From the NCBI GenBank assembly GCA_050943135.1, contig JBMNOP010000003.1, positions 124,001 to 188,000 of the forward strand: a stretch of DNA of 64,000 nucleotides. The letters are read 5' to 3'. A program made the translations under genes and the position numbers. This DNA is from RUG695 sp050943135 (GTDB lineage: Bacteria; Planctomycetota; Planctomycetia; Pirellulales; Thermoguttaceae). Under the pieces are notes generated by a model that worked only from the letters and a program-made list of their open reading frames with translations, made no database searches and was not told the origin of the DNA. Positions 43,199-52,039 of this stretch are shown in pieces (the stretch's first letter is position 1; each line of letters opens with the position of its first letter).

Positions 43199-44860
43199 AT
43201 GAACAGGATGAATCTTACACGCCGCCATTTTCTGAAGACCGCGTCACTCTCGGTTCCGGCCCTCACCGGACCGATGCTTTTTCCCGGAACCCCACGTGCC
43301 GAACCCCTCTTTCCTCCGGGAACGTATCAAAAGATCGACAGTCCGGAAAGGCGATTTCATCTCAGCGCGTCGGTCGACGTTCTTGACATCGACCCCGACC
43401 TTCCCCCCCTTTGGAAAGAGTCGGGCGTTACCGATGTTTGGGTCGATACCTGGTTTTACGGGCATTTCCCCCACCCTTGGGAGAAAACCGACCGTTATAT
43501 CGACCGGCTCCGATCTCTCGGACTGACGCCGCACTTTATCGCCATCCCTTTCTGTCACGGCGGCGGCGCTCTTTCTCCGAGCGATCCCGACGCGTTTCCG
43601 AATCTGCCCCCTCCCCATTGGAAGAGGGCCAAGCGTTTCGACGGATCGGAAATTTGGGGGTTCTCTTGGCACGCGCCGGCCGATCAGGAACTTCTTGACG
43701 CCTCCCGTTTTCTCCTCGACCGGTATGGTCCCTACAACCTCTTCCTCGACGACGATTTTCGTTTTGCGAACAGTCCGTCCGATATCGGCGGTTGTGTCTG
43801 TGACGAGTGTCGCCGGGAATTCCTTCAAAAGACGGCGCAACCGGCTTGTCGATGGGACGAGCTCCTCGACGACCGACGCGAAAACCGCGATACCCCCCTT
43901 CTCCGTTCTTGGGTCGATTTTGTCTGTGACAAACTCACCTACTGTTTCAATAAAACAGCCGACGCTTTGCCCGACGTGGATCTTGGCATCATGGTGATGT
44001 TTATGGGGTCCGAACATTCGGGGATTCGGTTAGACGATTATCACGGACATCTTTTCCGGGTCGGGGAAATGATGTTCAACGATTTTTGGTTCAACGACCT
44101 GCGCAACAAGGCACGAGAACTTTTCAGTTCCCTGTTCCATCGCCGTTTCTGTTCGCCGGGCCGCGCCTTCAGCGAGACGACCGGATACAGGATCGCTAAC
44201 CTCTCGCCGCAAAACATGGCGGCAAAACTGACGGTCTCGACCCTCTCCGACGTCCGGAACACGATGTTCATGTCGGGTCTTGAAATGATCCCGGCCTCCT
44301 ATTGGTCGGTCCTCGCGCCGCGGATCCGGAAGGAGGCGAAGCTCCACCATCAGATCCGCGGTCGGAAAGCCACCGGTCCCTTCAAGCATTTCTGGGGAAC
44401 GGCCGACCGTTACATGCAGGGGGACGACGCATTCTGCCTCTTCCTCCTTACCGGTGTTCCGTTCGAGGTCTGCGATACCCTTCCGACCGACGGTTGGACA
44501 TTCCTGGGCAACGCCTCTGCCGACGAAATGGAACGCGGTCTCCTCCTTTCGCCCGGAACCGTTTGCCTGGCGCGAAAAGATTCCGTTTCGGGAAGATACC
44601 GGAAACTCGCCGAGTCGTTTGAAAGTCTCTTCGAATTCCGGCGTTCTCTTCTCGTGACGTTTCGCGAAAAGAAGATTCCCTACATCGAAGAAGAAATCCC
44701 TTTGGTCCTCGGCCAATACACACTCGGTGACGGGAGCCCCGACCTTTTGCTCCTGTGGAATGTCAACGACGAAGAGAAAACGGTCCATCTGAAGATCGGG
44801 GAAGAAACAAAAGTCGTTACGGTGGCGGCGCTCGATTCGGCGCTTGTACCGATGGCATAA
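43199..44860 (+). CDS. Tat-exported barrel protein, possible glycoside hydrolase
   Basis: A 553-residue protein whose amino end carries a twin-arginine signal (LTRRHFLKTASLSVPAL). From about residue 60 it resembles a TIM barrel: RYIDRLRSLGLTPHFIAIPF, WHAPADQELLDASRFLLDRY, then NLFLDDDFRF with candidate catalytic acids and CVCDECRREF, a Cys pair also seen in DUF4838 proteins. The last 60 residues form a small beta domain (LLLWNVNDEEKTVHLKIG), as in many glycoside hydrolases. The family is not identified. It belongs to the local set of secreted carbohydrate enzymes. Confidence 0.6.
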   Translation: MNRMNLTRRHFLKTASLSVPALTGPMLFPGTPRAEPLFPPGTYQKIDSPERRFHLSASVDVLDIDPDLPPLWKESGVTDVWVDTWFYGHFPHPWEKTDRYIDRLRSLGLTPHFIAIPFCHGGGALSPSDPDAFPNLPPPHWKRAKRFDGSEIWGFSWHAPADQELLDASRFLLDRYGPYNLFLDDDFRFANSPSDIGGCVCDECRREFLQKTAQPACRWDELLDDRRENRDTPLLRSWVDFVCDKLTYCFNKTADALPDVDLGIMVMFMGSEHSGIRLDDYHGHLFRVGEMMFNDFWFNDLRNKARELFSSLFHRRFCSPGRAFSETTGYRIANLSPQNMAAKLTVSTLSDVRNTMFMSGLEMIPASYWSVLAPRIRKEAKLHHQIRGRKATGPFKHFWGTADRYMQGDDAFCLFLLTGVPFEVCDTLPTDGWTFLGNASADEMERGLLLSPGTVCLARKDSVSGRYRKLAESFESLFEFRRSLLVTFREKKIPYIEEEIPLVLGQYTLGDGSPDLLLLWNVNDEEKTVHLKIGEETKVVTVAALDSALVPMA

Positions 44861-44901
44861 CCGAATCATTCACGGTACTCCATCATTTAGAAAGGCCCAA
44901 T

Positions 44902-46335
44902 ATGCTTTACGATAGATTCCGAAGAGCGTTTCTCCTCTTCCTGGCGGTCGGTCCGTTCGCGGCCCTTCCCCTGACCGGCTCTTGTGCCGGCAATACGGCG
45001 GCACCCGGGGTGAACATGGCCATCACGCCGGAAGAAGAAGATACCGGACGGTTCCGAGAGCAGGCCGCTCGGATGGAACAAGGGGATGTCGACCTCCTTT
45101 GGGTCGGCGATTCGATCACCCATTTCTGGGAAAACTACGGGAAAGATGTCTTCGAGAAATATTACGGCAACCGCAAATCGATGAATTTTGCGATCAGCGG
45201 CGACCGAACCGGTCATGTGATTTGGAGAATCCAACATTCCCCGATGAATAAAATCCGTCCCAAGATGGCGGTCGTGATGATCGGCACCAACAACATCGGC
45301 CACAAATCGAGCACACCCGCGCAATCGGTCGAAGGGATCCAAAAAATCGTCGATATGCTCAAGGAGCAGTATCCGGACATGAACATCCTTCTTTTGGAAG
45401 TCTTCCCCAGGGGCGAAAAACCTGATGATCCTGATCGCCGAGGGGTCGAGGAAATCAACGCCGGACTCAGAAAAATCTACAAAGACCGAAAAGTCAAAAA
45501 TGTCAAACTTTATTCGATCAACGACCTTTTCCTCGACGAAAACGGCAATCTTCCCGCCGCGTTGATGCCCGACTCTCTCCATCCGAATGCGGCCGGTTAT
45601 GAACTCTGGGCCTCGGCGATCGAACCTTTTGTCATCGAGGGGCTCGGCGAAAAGCCGTCGGTTCTCGAAGAACCCGAAGACAAATCGATCTGCGACTCCT
45701 ATTTTTTCCGGGATCAGTGCAAACTTCTTCGCGAAAAGAAGGATTATAAGATCCTGATGTTCGGCAACTCGATCACCCACAACTGGGTTCGCGTCGACAC
45801 TCCCGAACAGAGGAGCGTCTGGGAAAAGTATTACGGAAGCAAAGGGGCGGTCAATCTTGCCGTCGGCGGCGACATCATCCCCGGGCAAATCTGGCGGTAT
45901 AAGAATTACCCGCTCGACGGGATTCAACCCAAATTGATATTCCTCGAAATCGGCGTGAACGACCTGACCGCGATCGAAACCCCGAAAGAGGAAGTGGCCT
46001 ACGGGAATCGATACCTTGTCAAGGCGTTTCGGAAACGCTGGCCGACGGTTCCGATCATTGTGATGAAGATGATCCCGTTCCAGTTCGACGGCAACCCGAA
46101 ACACGACGGCGCCACGTATCAGAGCTGGGTCGATGCCTACAACGAGATCATTCCCCTCTATGTTCGTGATATTCCGAACGTCCATCTCGTCGATATCAGC
46201 GACCTTTACCGCGACGAGAACGGTAAGGCGATTCCCGAACTCATGGACGGGATTCTGGTCCACCCGAACACCGAGGGGTACCGACTTTGGGGCGAACGCC
46301 TCGATCCGATGGTCGAAGGATTCCTGAAAGAATAA
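44902..46335 (+). CDS. Secreted esterase with two tandem SGNH/GDSL domains
   Basis: A 477-residue protein with a signal sequence (MLYDRFRRAFLLFLAVGPFA). A Cys at LTGSC could be a weak lipobox. Domain 1 (about 45-250) has GDSITHFW, GTNNIG and DSLHPN. Domain 2 (about 275-470) has GNSITHNW, GVNDLT and GILVHPN. Both halves resemble platelet-activating-factor acetylhydrolase-like esterases and align with each other, pointing to internal duplication. In the second, the block I Asp is Asn and the Asp before His is shifted by one residue. The start at 44902 has AGAAAGG upstream; the open frame before it overlaps the previous gene. Confidence 0.85.
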   Translation: MLYDRFRRAFLLFLAVGPFAALPLTGSCAGNTAAPGVNMAITPEEEDTGRFREQAARMEQGDVDLLWVGDSITHFWENYGKDVFEKYYGNRKSMNFAISGDRTGHVIWRIQHSPMNKIRPKMAVVMIGTNNIGHKSSTPAQSVEGIQKIVDMLKEQYPDMNILLLEVFPRGEKPDDPDRRGVEEINAGLRKIYKDRKVKNVKLYSINDLFLDENGNLPAALMPDSLHPNAAGYELWASAIEPFVIEGLGEKPSVLEEPEDKSICDSYFFRDQCKLLREKKDYKILMFGNSITHNWVRVDTPEQRSVWEKYYGSKGAVNLAVGGDIIPGQIWRYKNYPLDGIQPKLIFLEIGVNDLTAIETPKEEVAYGNRYLVKAFRKRWPTVPIIVMKMIPFQFDGNPKHDGATYQSWVDAYNEIIPLYVRDIPNVHLVDISDLYRDENGKAIPELMDGILVHPNTEGYRLWGERLDPMVEGFLKE

Positions 46336-46362
46336 GAGAAACGCCTAAAGAGCGCGAAAGCC

Positions 46363-46410
46363 GAAAAACCCGGAAGACAGGGTCGGCCCTTTTCCGGGTT
46401 TTCGATTTTT
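46363..46410. terminator. Intrinsic terminator between convergent genes
   Basis: AAAACCCGGAA (46365-46375) pairs with TTCCGGGTTTT (46392-46402), with an inner AGGG/CCCT pair, followed by T5 at 46406-46410 on the plus strand. It follows the SGNH gene. On the minus strand the stem also carries A/T flanks and may stop transcripts from the tautomerase gene. Confidence 0.8.
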
Positions 46411-46443
46411 GGAGTTCGTGATCTCTTGGGAAGAAACCGTCTT

Positions 46444-46671
46444 TCAGAACTTTTTCACGCCGTGTAGGATATACATTTTGTCGGCGTTCGGCTCGATCTC
46501 GGCTTTGACCACCGACTCTTCCCATTGGTCGCCGTCGATTTCTTCGATCGAGATCGAGATCGCCTCTTGCCGGCAACCCCAGACCTCGAGGAGGGCCTGA
46601 TTGATCCTCTCGACCAGTCTCTCCTTAATTTCGGCGGTCTTCGGTTTCCCTTTGATTCGGATGTACGGCAT
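46444..46671 (-). CDS. 4-oxalocrotonate-tautomerase-like protein
   Basis: A 75-residue small tautomerase. It starts MPYIRI, giving the amino-terminal catalytic proline after Met removal. KERLVERINQALLEVWGCR and ISIEEIDGDQW match the fold. The ATG at 46671 has AAGGAG seven bases upstream; an in-frame extension to 46752 would bury the proline. It is the last gene of a minus-strand series, 105 bases after the acetyltransferase. The substrate is unknown. Confidence 0.88.
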   Translation of the reverse strand: MPYIRIKGKPKTAEIKERLVERINQALLEVWGCRQEAISISIEEIDGDQWEESVVKAEIEPNADKMYILHGVKKF

Positions 46672-46776
46672 GTTGGTCTCCTTTTTTCGAATGATGGTTT
46701 CTCTTTCACCGAAACCGTCGAGGTTCTTGATCACGTCGTTCGTTGTCATCAAGGGCAGACGGTCGTCCGGTTGATT

Positions 46777-47364
46777 TTACTCCCCGTGGGGCGATGTCGA
46801 AGGTTCGACTCGGATCTCTTTGATCTTTTTCGCCGGGTTCCCGCCGACGACCACGTGGGGGGCGACATCTTTGGTGACCACCGCCCCGGCAGCCACAACC
46901 GATCCCGCGCCGACGGTCACGCCGGGCATGATTTTCGCCCCTTCCCCGATCCAAGCCCCTTTTTTGATCCGGATCGGCGCGCAGCGGAGAATCTCCCGAT
47001 CGTTCAGATCGTGGTTTGCGGTGACGAGCGAAACGTTCGGGGCAATGCGGACATCATCTTCGATATCAATCCCGCCGGTCGAGACGGTATTGAAGTTCCA
47101 GTTGATAAAGACGTTCCTGCCGATGCGGATCGTTTTGCCACGGTCGATATGCACCGGTGTAAGAATGAGCGAGGATTTCGGAAGCCTTCCTTCGAACAAT
47201 TCGTCGAGAAGCGGCCTGATTTCATCGCTGTATGGCTCAAGACTGTTGATCCGATGGCAGAGTGTACGGCTTCGCACCATTTCGGGACCGAGAACCGCTT
47301 GGTAACCTTCATCGGTTCGCATATCGATCGGTTCGCCGCGCAGCGCTTTTTTGTAAGGATCCAT
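46777..47364 (-). CDS. Hexapeptide O-acetyltransferase, maltose/galactoside acetyltransferase type
   Basis: A 195-residue left-handed beta-helix acetyltransferase. The amino helical part (MDPYKKALRGEPIDMRTDEG) is typical of the Maa/LacA family. The hexapeptide repeats follow, with the catalytic His in TANHDLND and the coenzyme A region GAGSVVAAGAVVTKDV. It moves acetyl from acetyl-CoA to a sugar hydroxyl. It lies 44 bases downstream of the UvrA2-like gene on the same strand, so probably in one operon. Confidence 0.88.
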   Translation of the reverse strand: MDPYKKALRGEPIDMRTDEGYQAVLGPEMVRSRTLCHRINSLEPYSDEIRPLLDELFEGRLPKSSLILTPVHIDRGKTIRIGRNVFINWNFNTVSTGGIDIEDDVRIAPNVSLVTANHDLNDREILRCAPIRIKKGAWIGEGAKIMPGVTVGAGSVVAAGAVVTKDVAPHVVVGGNPAKKIKEIRVEPSTSPHGE

Positions 47365-47408
47365 GCCTCTCTCGTGGTTTGGGCGTCTCGCTTTGGGTGG
47401 GGTGCCGC

Positions 47409-49931
47409 TTAAGATTTCCGGCGTCGATGGGCCGCGAGGTATTTTCCCGTTTCGCTTTTTTTGCATGCGGCGACCTCTTCCGGTGGTCCGCAAACGACGA
47501 TTCGTCCGCCATCTTCTCCGCCGCCCGGGCCCATGTCGACCAGATAGTCGGCATTGGCAATCAGGTCGAGGTCGTGTTCGATCACCACGACCGTTGCGCC
47601 GTGCCCGATGAGGCGGTGGATCACCTCAAGGAGGGTCAAGACATTGAGCGGATGAAGCCCGATGGTCGGTTCGTCAAAAACGAAGAGCGAGTCGGCTTGT
47701 TTCTTTCCCATTTCCGAAGCAAGTTTCAGGCGTTGCGCCTCACCGCCGGAAAGACTCGGAGTCTCTTCCCCCAGAGTAAGGTAACCGAGCCCGAGCTCGT
47801 GAAGGACCCGGAGCCGACGTTCGAGCAACCGAATATTCTCGCATGCCGAAAGCGCCTCGTCAATACTCATCTCCATCAGTTCCGGGAGAGAATATTCTTC
47901 GCCCTTCTTTTTCAGAGCACAGCGCAGAAGTCCCGCTTCTTTTCCGTAACGCGAGCCGCCGCATTCCGGACAGGGAATATCGACATCGGGAAGAAATTGC
48001 ACATCAAGGCTGATCTTTCCGGTGCCTTCACAAACCGGACATCGAAGACGTCCGGTGTTGTAGGAGAAATCGCCCGCTTGAAAACCCCTTTCCTTCGCTT
48101 GCGGTGACTGGGCAAATATCTTTCGCAGTTCGTCGTGGACATTGGCGTAAGTTGCCACGGTCGACCGAACGTTGATCCCGATCGGGGTCGCGTCGATCAG
48201 TTTGGTCTGAGTGATCCCCCCGGCCTCGATCGCGTTGACATGCTCCGGTAACTTTTCGCCCTTGGTCAGGGAATCGAGGGCGGGGATCAGGCTTTCGAGA
48301 ACAAGGGTCGTCTTCCCCGAACCGGAAACGCCGGTGACCACGGTCATACGCCCTTTCGGAATCTCGACTTCGAGCGGTTTGACGGTATGGATGTTCGAAG
48401 TCGAAAGCCGGAGCCTGCCCCGTTCAAAGAGATGCTCTCGCCGGATGGGGCGACGCGAGGCAACGATCGATTTGCCCGAAAGAAACCCTCCGATCTTCGA
48501 GGCGGGAGACTTTTCGATCTGCGCGACAGAACCTTCCGCAATGACCGTCCCCCCTTGCGTTCCGGCATCGGGCCCCAGCTCGATGATCCAGTCGGCCCGA
48601 CGGAGCAGGTTCGTATCGTGATCGACCAGGATCACCGAGTTCCCGTCGGCGACAAGGTCGTCGAGTACGCCGCAGAGCCCTTCGAGGTTCGAGGGGTGGA
48701 GTCCGATCGAAGGTTCGTCTAACACGTAGAGAACACCGGTCGTGCGATTCCGAACCGCGCGGGCCAACTGCATCCGTTGTCTTTCCCCCGTCGAAAGGGT
48801 CGAGGCGCCACGGTCCAACGTCAGGTACGAAAGCCCCAGGTCGAGGAGGCGTTTCGAGGTGTGCAGGAACGACTCGGCGATCGATTCGGCCATCGGGCGC
48901 ATTGCGTCCGGCACCGAGGCGGGAACTCCCCGTACCCACCCGACGATTTCGCCGAGCGTCATCATGCAGGCCCGATCGAGCGATATCCCGCGCAATTTCG
49001 GCGACCGTGCCACGTCCGAAAGTCTCGAACCGCCGCAGTCGGGACAGGTTTCTTGGCGAAGGAACTTTTCGACCCGCTTCATCCCCTTTTCGTCTTTTAC
49101 CTTCGACAGCGCGTTTTCTACCGTATAGGTGGCGTTGAAGTAGGTAAAATCCATGTCGCCGGCAGCGCCGTTGGTCCGGTTCTGGTAGACGATATTGACC
49201 TTGACCGCAGGACCGCGGAAAACGATGTTCCGTTCCTTTTTGGTTAACTTCTTAAAGGGAACGTCGGTACGTACCCCCAACTCGCGGGCAATATCTTTCA
49301 TCAGGGACCACATCAGCGTCTGCCAGGGAGCGACCGCCCCTTCGTCGATCGAAAGATTTTCGTTCGGAACAAGGGTCGATTCATCCACGGTACGGACAAT
49401 GCCGGTCCCTTCGCACCGCTGACACGCGCCGCCCGAATTGAACGCCAAATCTTCCGCGCCCGGAGCGAAGAAACGCGCCCCGCACGTCGGGCAAACCAGT
49501 TCCTCTTCGGCTGCCACGGCCAGGGTCGGTTCGAGATAGTGCCCGTTCGGACAGCGGTGGCTCGCCAGTCGGGAATAGAGGAGCCGCAAGCTGTTCAGAA
49601 GTTCGGAACCCGTCCCGAACGTGCTGCGAATTCCCGGAACGCCGGGCCGCTGACGCAGTGCCAAGGAGGCGGGCACATAGAGGACCTCATCGACCAGCGC
49701 CTTTTCGACTTGGGTCATGCGGCGCCGTGTGTAGGTGGAAAGCGATTCGAGGTAGCGGCGCGAGCCTTCGGCATAGAGGATCCCCAACGCCAACGAAGAT
49801 TTCCCCGACCCGGAAACACCGGCGATGCCGACGATTTTGTTCAGGGGGACATCGACATCGATCTTCTTGAGGTTATGGACCCTGGCCCCGCGAACCAGGA
49901 TGTGCGAAGGAATGTTGTTGTTTGCGGTCAC
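47409..49931 (-). CDS. UvrA2-like ABC ATPase
   Basis: An 840-residue UvrA-family protein, about 100 residues shorter than UvrA. Two ABC units are seen: GVSGSGKSS near the start with LSTGERQRMQLA and LYVLDEPSIGLHP, then GVSGSGKTT with LSGGEAQRLKLA and FVFDEPTIGLHP. Cys pairs form zinc sites (CPTCG, CQRCEG, CPDCGG, CPVCEG, CPECGG). Shorter UvrA2 proteins lack part of the UvrB-contact region and are linked to resistance against DNA-binding drugs in antibiotic producers and Deinococcus. The start is GTG 49931 with GAGG six bases upstream. It lies 30 bases after tag. Confidence 0.88.
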   Translation of the reverse strand: MTANNNIPSHILVRGARVHNLKKIDVDVPLNKIVGIAGVSGSGKSSLALGILYAEGSRRYLESLSTYTRRRMTQVEKALVDEVLYVPASLALRQRPGVPGIRSTFGTGSELLNSLRLLYSRLASHRCPNGHYLEPTLAVAAEEELVCPTCGARFFAPGAEDLAFNSGGACQRCEGTGIVRTVDESTLVPNENLSIDEGAVAPWQTLMWSLMKDIARELGVRTDVPFKKLTKKERNIVFRGPAVKVNIVYQNRTNGAAGDMDFTYFNATYTVENALSKVKDEKGMKRVEKFLRQETCPDCGGSRLSDVARSPKLRGISLDRACMMTLGEIVGWVRGVPASVPDAMRPMAESIAESFLHTSKRLLDLGLSYLTLDRGASTLSTGERQRMQLARAVRNRTTGVLYVLDEPSIGLHPSNLEGLCGVLDDLVADGNSVILVDHDTNLLRRADWIIELGPDAGTQGGTVIAEGSVAQIEKSPASKIGGFLSGKSIVASRRPIRREHLFERGRLRLSTSNIHTVKPLEVEIPKGRMTVVTGVSGSGKTTLVLESLIPALDSLTKGEKLPEHVNAIEAGGITQTKLIDATPIGINVRSTVATYANVHDELRKIFAQSPQAKERGFQAGDFSYNTGRLRCPVCEGTGKISLDVQFLPDVDIPCPECGGSRYGKEAGLLRCALKKKGEEYSLPELMEMSIDEALSACENIRLLERRLRVLHELGLGYLTLGEETPSLSGGEAQRLKLASEMGKKQADSLFVFDEPTIGLHPLNVLTLLEVIHRLIGHGATVVVIEHDLDLIANADYLVDMGPGGGEDGGRIVVCGPPEEVAACKKSETGKYLAAHRRRKS

Positions 49932-49961
49932 TGATCGCCTCGGTCGATCCCGACGACCTTC

Positions 49962-50588
49962 TTAACGGTCGCCGAAATATCGGATATTTTTCTCTTTGTA
50001 TCGGCGTTTCGAGACGGTGGGGTACTCCGCGACGATCTTCCGATAACAGGGGCAGTTCTTGTCGTGGTCGTTGACGATCCCGCTGGCCTGCAGGTGGGAA
50101 TAGACGGTAATCGTGCCGAGATACCTGAACCCCCGCCTTTTCAAATCGGCGCTGATTTTGTCGGAAAGGCCGTTGCTGGCCGGAATCCATCCTTCGTCGT
50201 GCTTGTCGTACAAGATGACCTTCCCGTCGGAATAGGCCCAGAGGTAATCGCTGAACGATCGGTATTCCTCTCGGATTTTTTGAAACGAGCGGGCGTTATG
50301 GATCACCGCCTCGATCTTTCGCCGCGAGCGGATCATTCCCGGGGTGTTCATGATCCGCTCGATATCCGATTCGGTGTACCCGGCGATTCGGTCGTACGCA
50401 AACCGATCGAAACAGGCGCGGAATATTTCCCGTTTTCGGAGGACCAGGTTCCAATTCAGGCCGCACTGCATCACTTCCATCATCAGGAATTCGAACTGAC
50501 CGCGGTCGTCGTCGAGGGGGACCCCCCATTCCGTGTCGTGGTAGCGGAGACTCTCTTCCGATGTTAGCGCCCAGCGACAGTAGCTCAC
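49962..50588 (-). CDS. tag: DNA-3-methyladenine glycosylase I
   Basis: A 208-residue base-excision repair enzyme that removes 3-methyladenine. With the GTG at 50588 the zinc ligands fall at Cys4 and His17, the same numbers as in E. coli Tag. The other two are in NDHDKNCPC near the end. HDTEWGVPL and the helix-hairpin-helix region are present. A TTG at 50606 is an alternative start. GGGGGAAAG lies upstream of the GTG. It sits between the HGSNAT-like and UvrA2-like genes with gaps of about 30 bases. Confidence 0.93.
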   Translation of the reverse strand: MSYCRWALTSEESLRYHDTEWGVPLDDDRGQFEFLMMEVMQCGLNWNLVLRKREIFRACFDRFAYDRIAGYTESDIERIMNTPGMIRSRRKIEAVIHNARSFQKIREEYRSFSDYLWAYSDGKVILYDKHDEGWIPASNGLSDKISADLKRRGFRYLGTITVYSHLQASGIVNDHDKNCPCYRKIVAEYPTVSKRRYKEKNIRYFGDR

Positions 50589-50622
50589 GGTTATTCTTTC
50601 CCCCAATCGTTTCGGCCGAATA

Positions 50623-51840
50623 TCAGAGTCTCAGGAAGGTTTTGTTCTTGTAGAGTAACCAGAGGAACCACCAGGTGAGCCCGAACCCGGTCAGGGCCAG
50701 GAGGGGGGCGTACCAGACCCCGATATGGTGCTCAAGTCCCCCGAGGAATTTCCCGGCGATCGCCTGGAAGTCGACGAAATACGGGAGCATGTAGGTCACA
50801 ATGGAGTTCATCCCGATCACCAGCAGGAAGGTTTTGAAGAGGGGGAACCGAAGAACATCGTAGACCTCGTGGAAGATGCCCAGAAGGATGTAAGAAATGC
50901 CGCTGGCGTAAAGGACCATCGACGGAGTCCAGAGATGCTTGATCAGCGGGCAGTAGCCGAAAACCCCTTGCGGGACCTTGCCCCAGAACCAGCCTGTCAC
51001 GGCACACAGAACCCCGATCGCCACCAGAAAGAGTGCGGTCAGGTGCCCCGACTTTCCGGTCTCGGTACGCCACCTGATGAACTGGCCCCCCAACAGGCCG
51101 GAGATTGCCGTCGCGCCGAAAGTCAAGGTGCTCAGAATCCAGGTATAGTGGTATTCCTCCGAGAACGACCACGTGCCGTCGGATTGAAAAGAAACCCCGT
51201 CCATCCACCGTCCGAGAACCGCACGGTCGATCACTTCGGCCAGGTTGGTGCCCGGTTCGAACCCCTTGCCGGAAAATGTCATCGCGAGCCAATACGCCAG
51301 CATCAAGAGGAAGGCCGCGGCCAGGGTCCCCCACTTATTGAACAGGAGATAACAGGCGACGGCGATCACGTAGCCCGCGGCGATCGCCTGCAAGGTGTTC
51401 GAGTAAAGACGCAGCCCCTCCCAGCGGAAGTCGAGCAGGTTTCCCTGAGCGATCATTCCGAAAATCCAGAGCAGGAGCACACGACGAACCAGACGACACC
51501 AAAACCGTGCCCGGGAAGGATTCGGGTTCGATTCGCTCTTCTTGTATTTCGCCATGGAATAGCAGATCGTGACCCCCGACATGAACATGAAAAGGGGCAT
51601 GATCAAATCGTAGAGCGTGAACCCTTCCCATTCGGAATGACGGCAAACAAAGTCGGCGAGCGAATCCCAACGTTCTTTGTTCGGGAAAAACCTGTTCAGA
51701 AGTTCGCGAGAAGCTTGGAAAATCGGGCAGAGACCAAAAAGGAGAAAAAGGTCGAATCCGCGCAAGGCGTCGAGCGAAACCAAACGTTTTTTGGCAGGGG
51801 GGTCGGGTAACACGTTTTGGGTCGTCGCATGTTCGGTCAT
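50623..51840 (-). CDS. HGSNAT-like membrane acetyltransferase (DUF5009-type)
   Basis: A 405-residue membrane protein with about ten hydrophobic helices. RLVSLDALRGFDLFLL near residue 20 is the hallmark of the heparan-alpha-glucosaminide N-acetyltransferase / DUF5009 group. LYDLIMPLFMFMSGVT and the later LLGGQFIRW are typical. Relatives move acetyl groups across membranes onto sugars. I start at ATG 51840, where AAAGGAG lies upstream with a rather long gap. It is the first gene of the minus-strand series leading to tag and the UvrA2-like gene. Confidence 0.82.
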   Translation of the reverse strand: MTEHATTQNVLPDPPAKKRLVSLDALRGFDLFLLFGLCPIFQASRELLNRFFPNKERWDSLADFVCRHSEWEGFTLYDLIMPLFMFMSGVTICYSMAKYKKSESNPNPSRARFWCRLVRRVLLLWIFGMIAQGNLLDFRWEGLRLYSNTLQAIAAGYVIAVACYLLFNKWGTLAAAFLLMLAYWLAMTFSGKGFEPGTNLAEVIDRAVLGRWMDGVSFQSDGTWSFSEEYHYTWILSTLTFGATAISGLLGGQFIRWRTETGKSGHLTALFLVAIGVLCAVTGWFWGKVPQGVFGYCPLIKHLWTPSMVLYASGISYILLGIFHEVYDVLRFPLFKTFLLVIGMNSIVTYMLPYFVDFQAIAGKFLGGLEHHIGVWYAPLLALTGFGLTWWFLWLLYKNKTFLRL

Positions 51841-52039
51841 CGGTCTATCAACTCCTTTCGGTCGCGGGCAACGTCCCCTCCCGGTAAAACCCTGCGCGAT
51901 TATAACGATGTTGCCGCGGCGGGTCAATCGATGCTGTCGGCCGGATGTCCCGGAAAAAGGTTCGCGACCTTGCCCGACAAAATCGCGAACCTTCGGTTTT
52001 TACGCGCAAGACCGGCAACCGCCGCCCCAGGCGGAAAGG

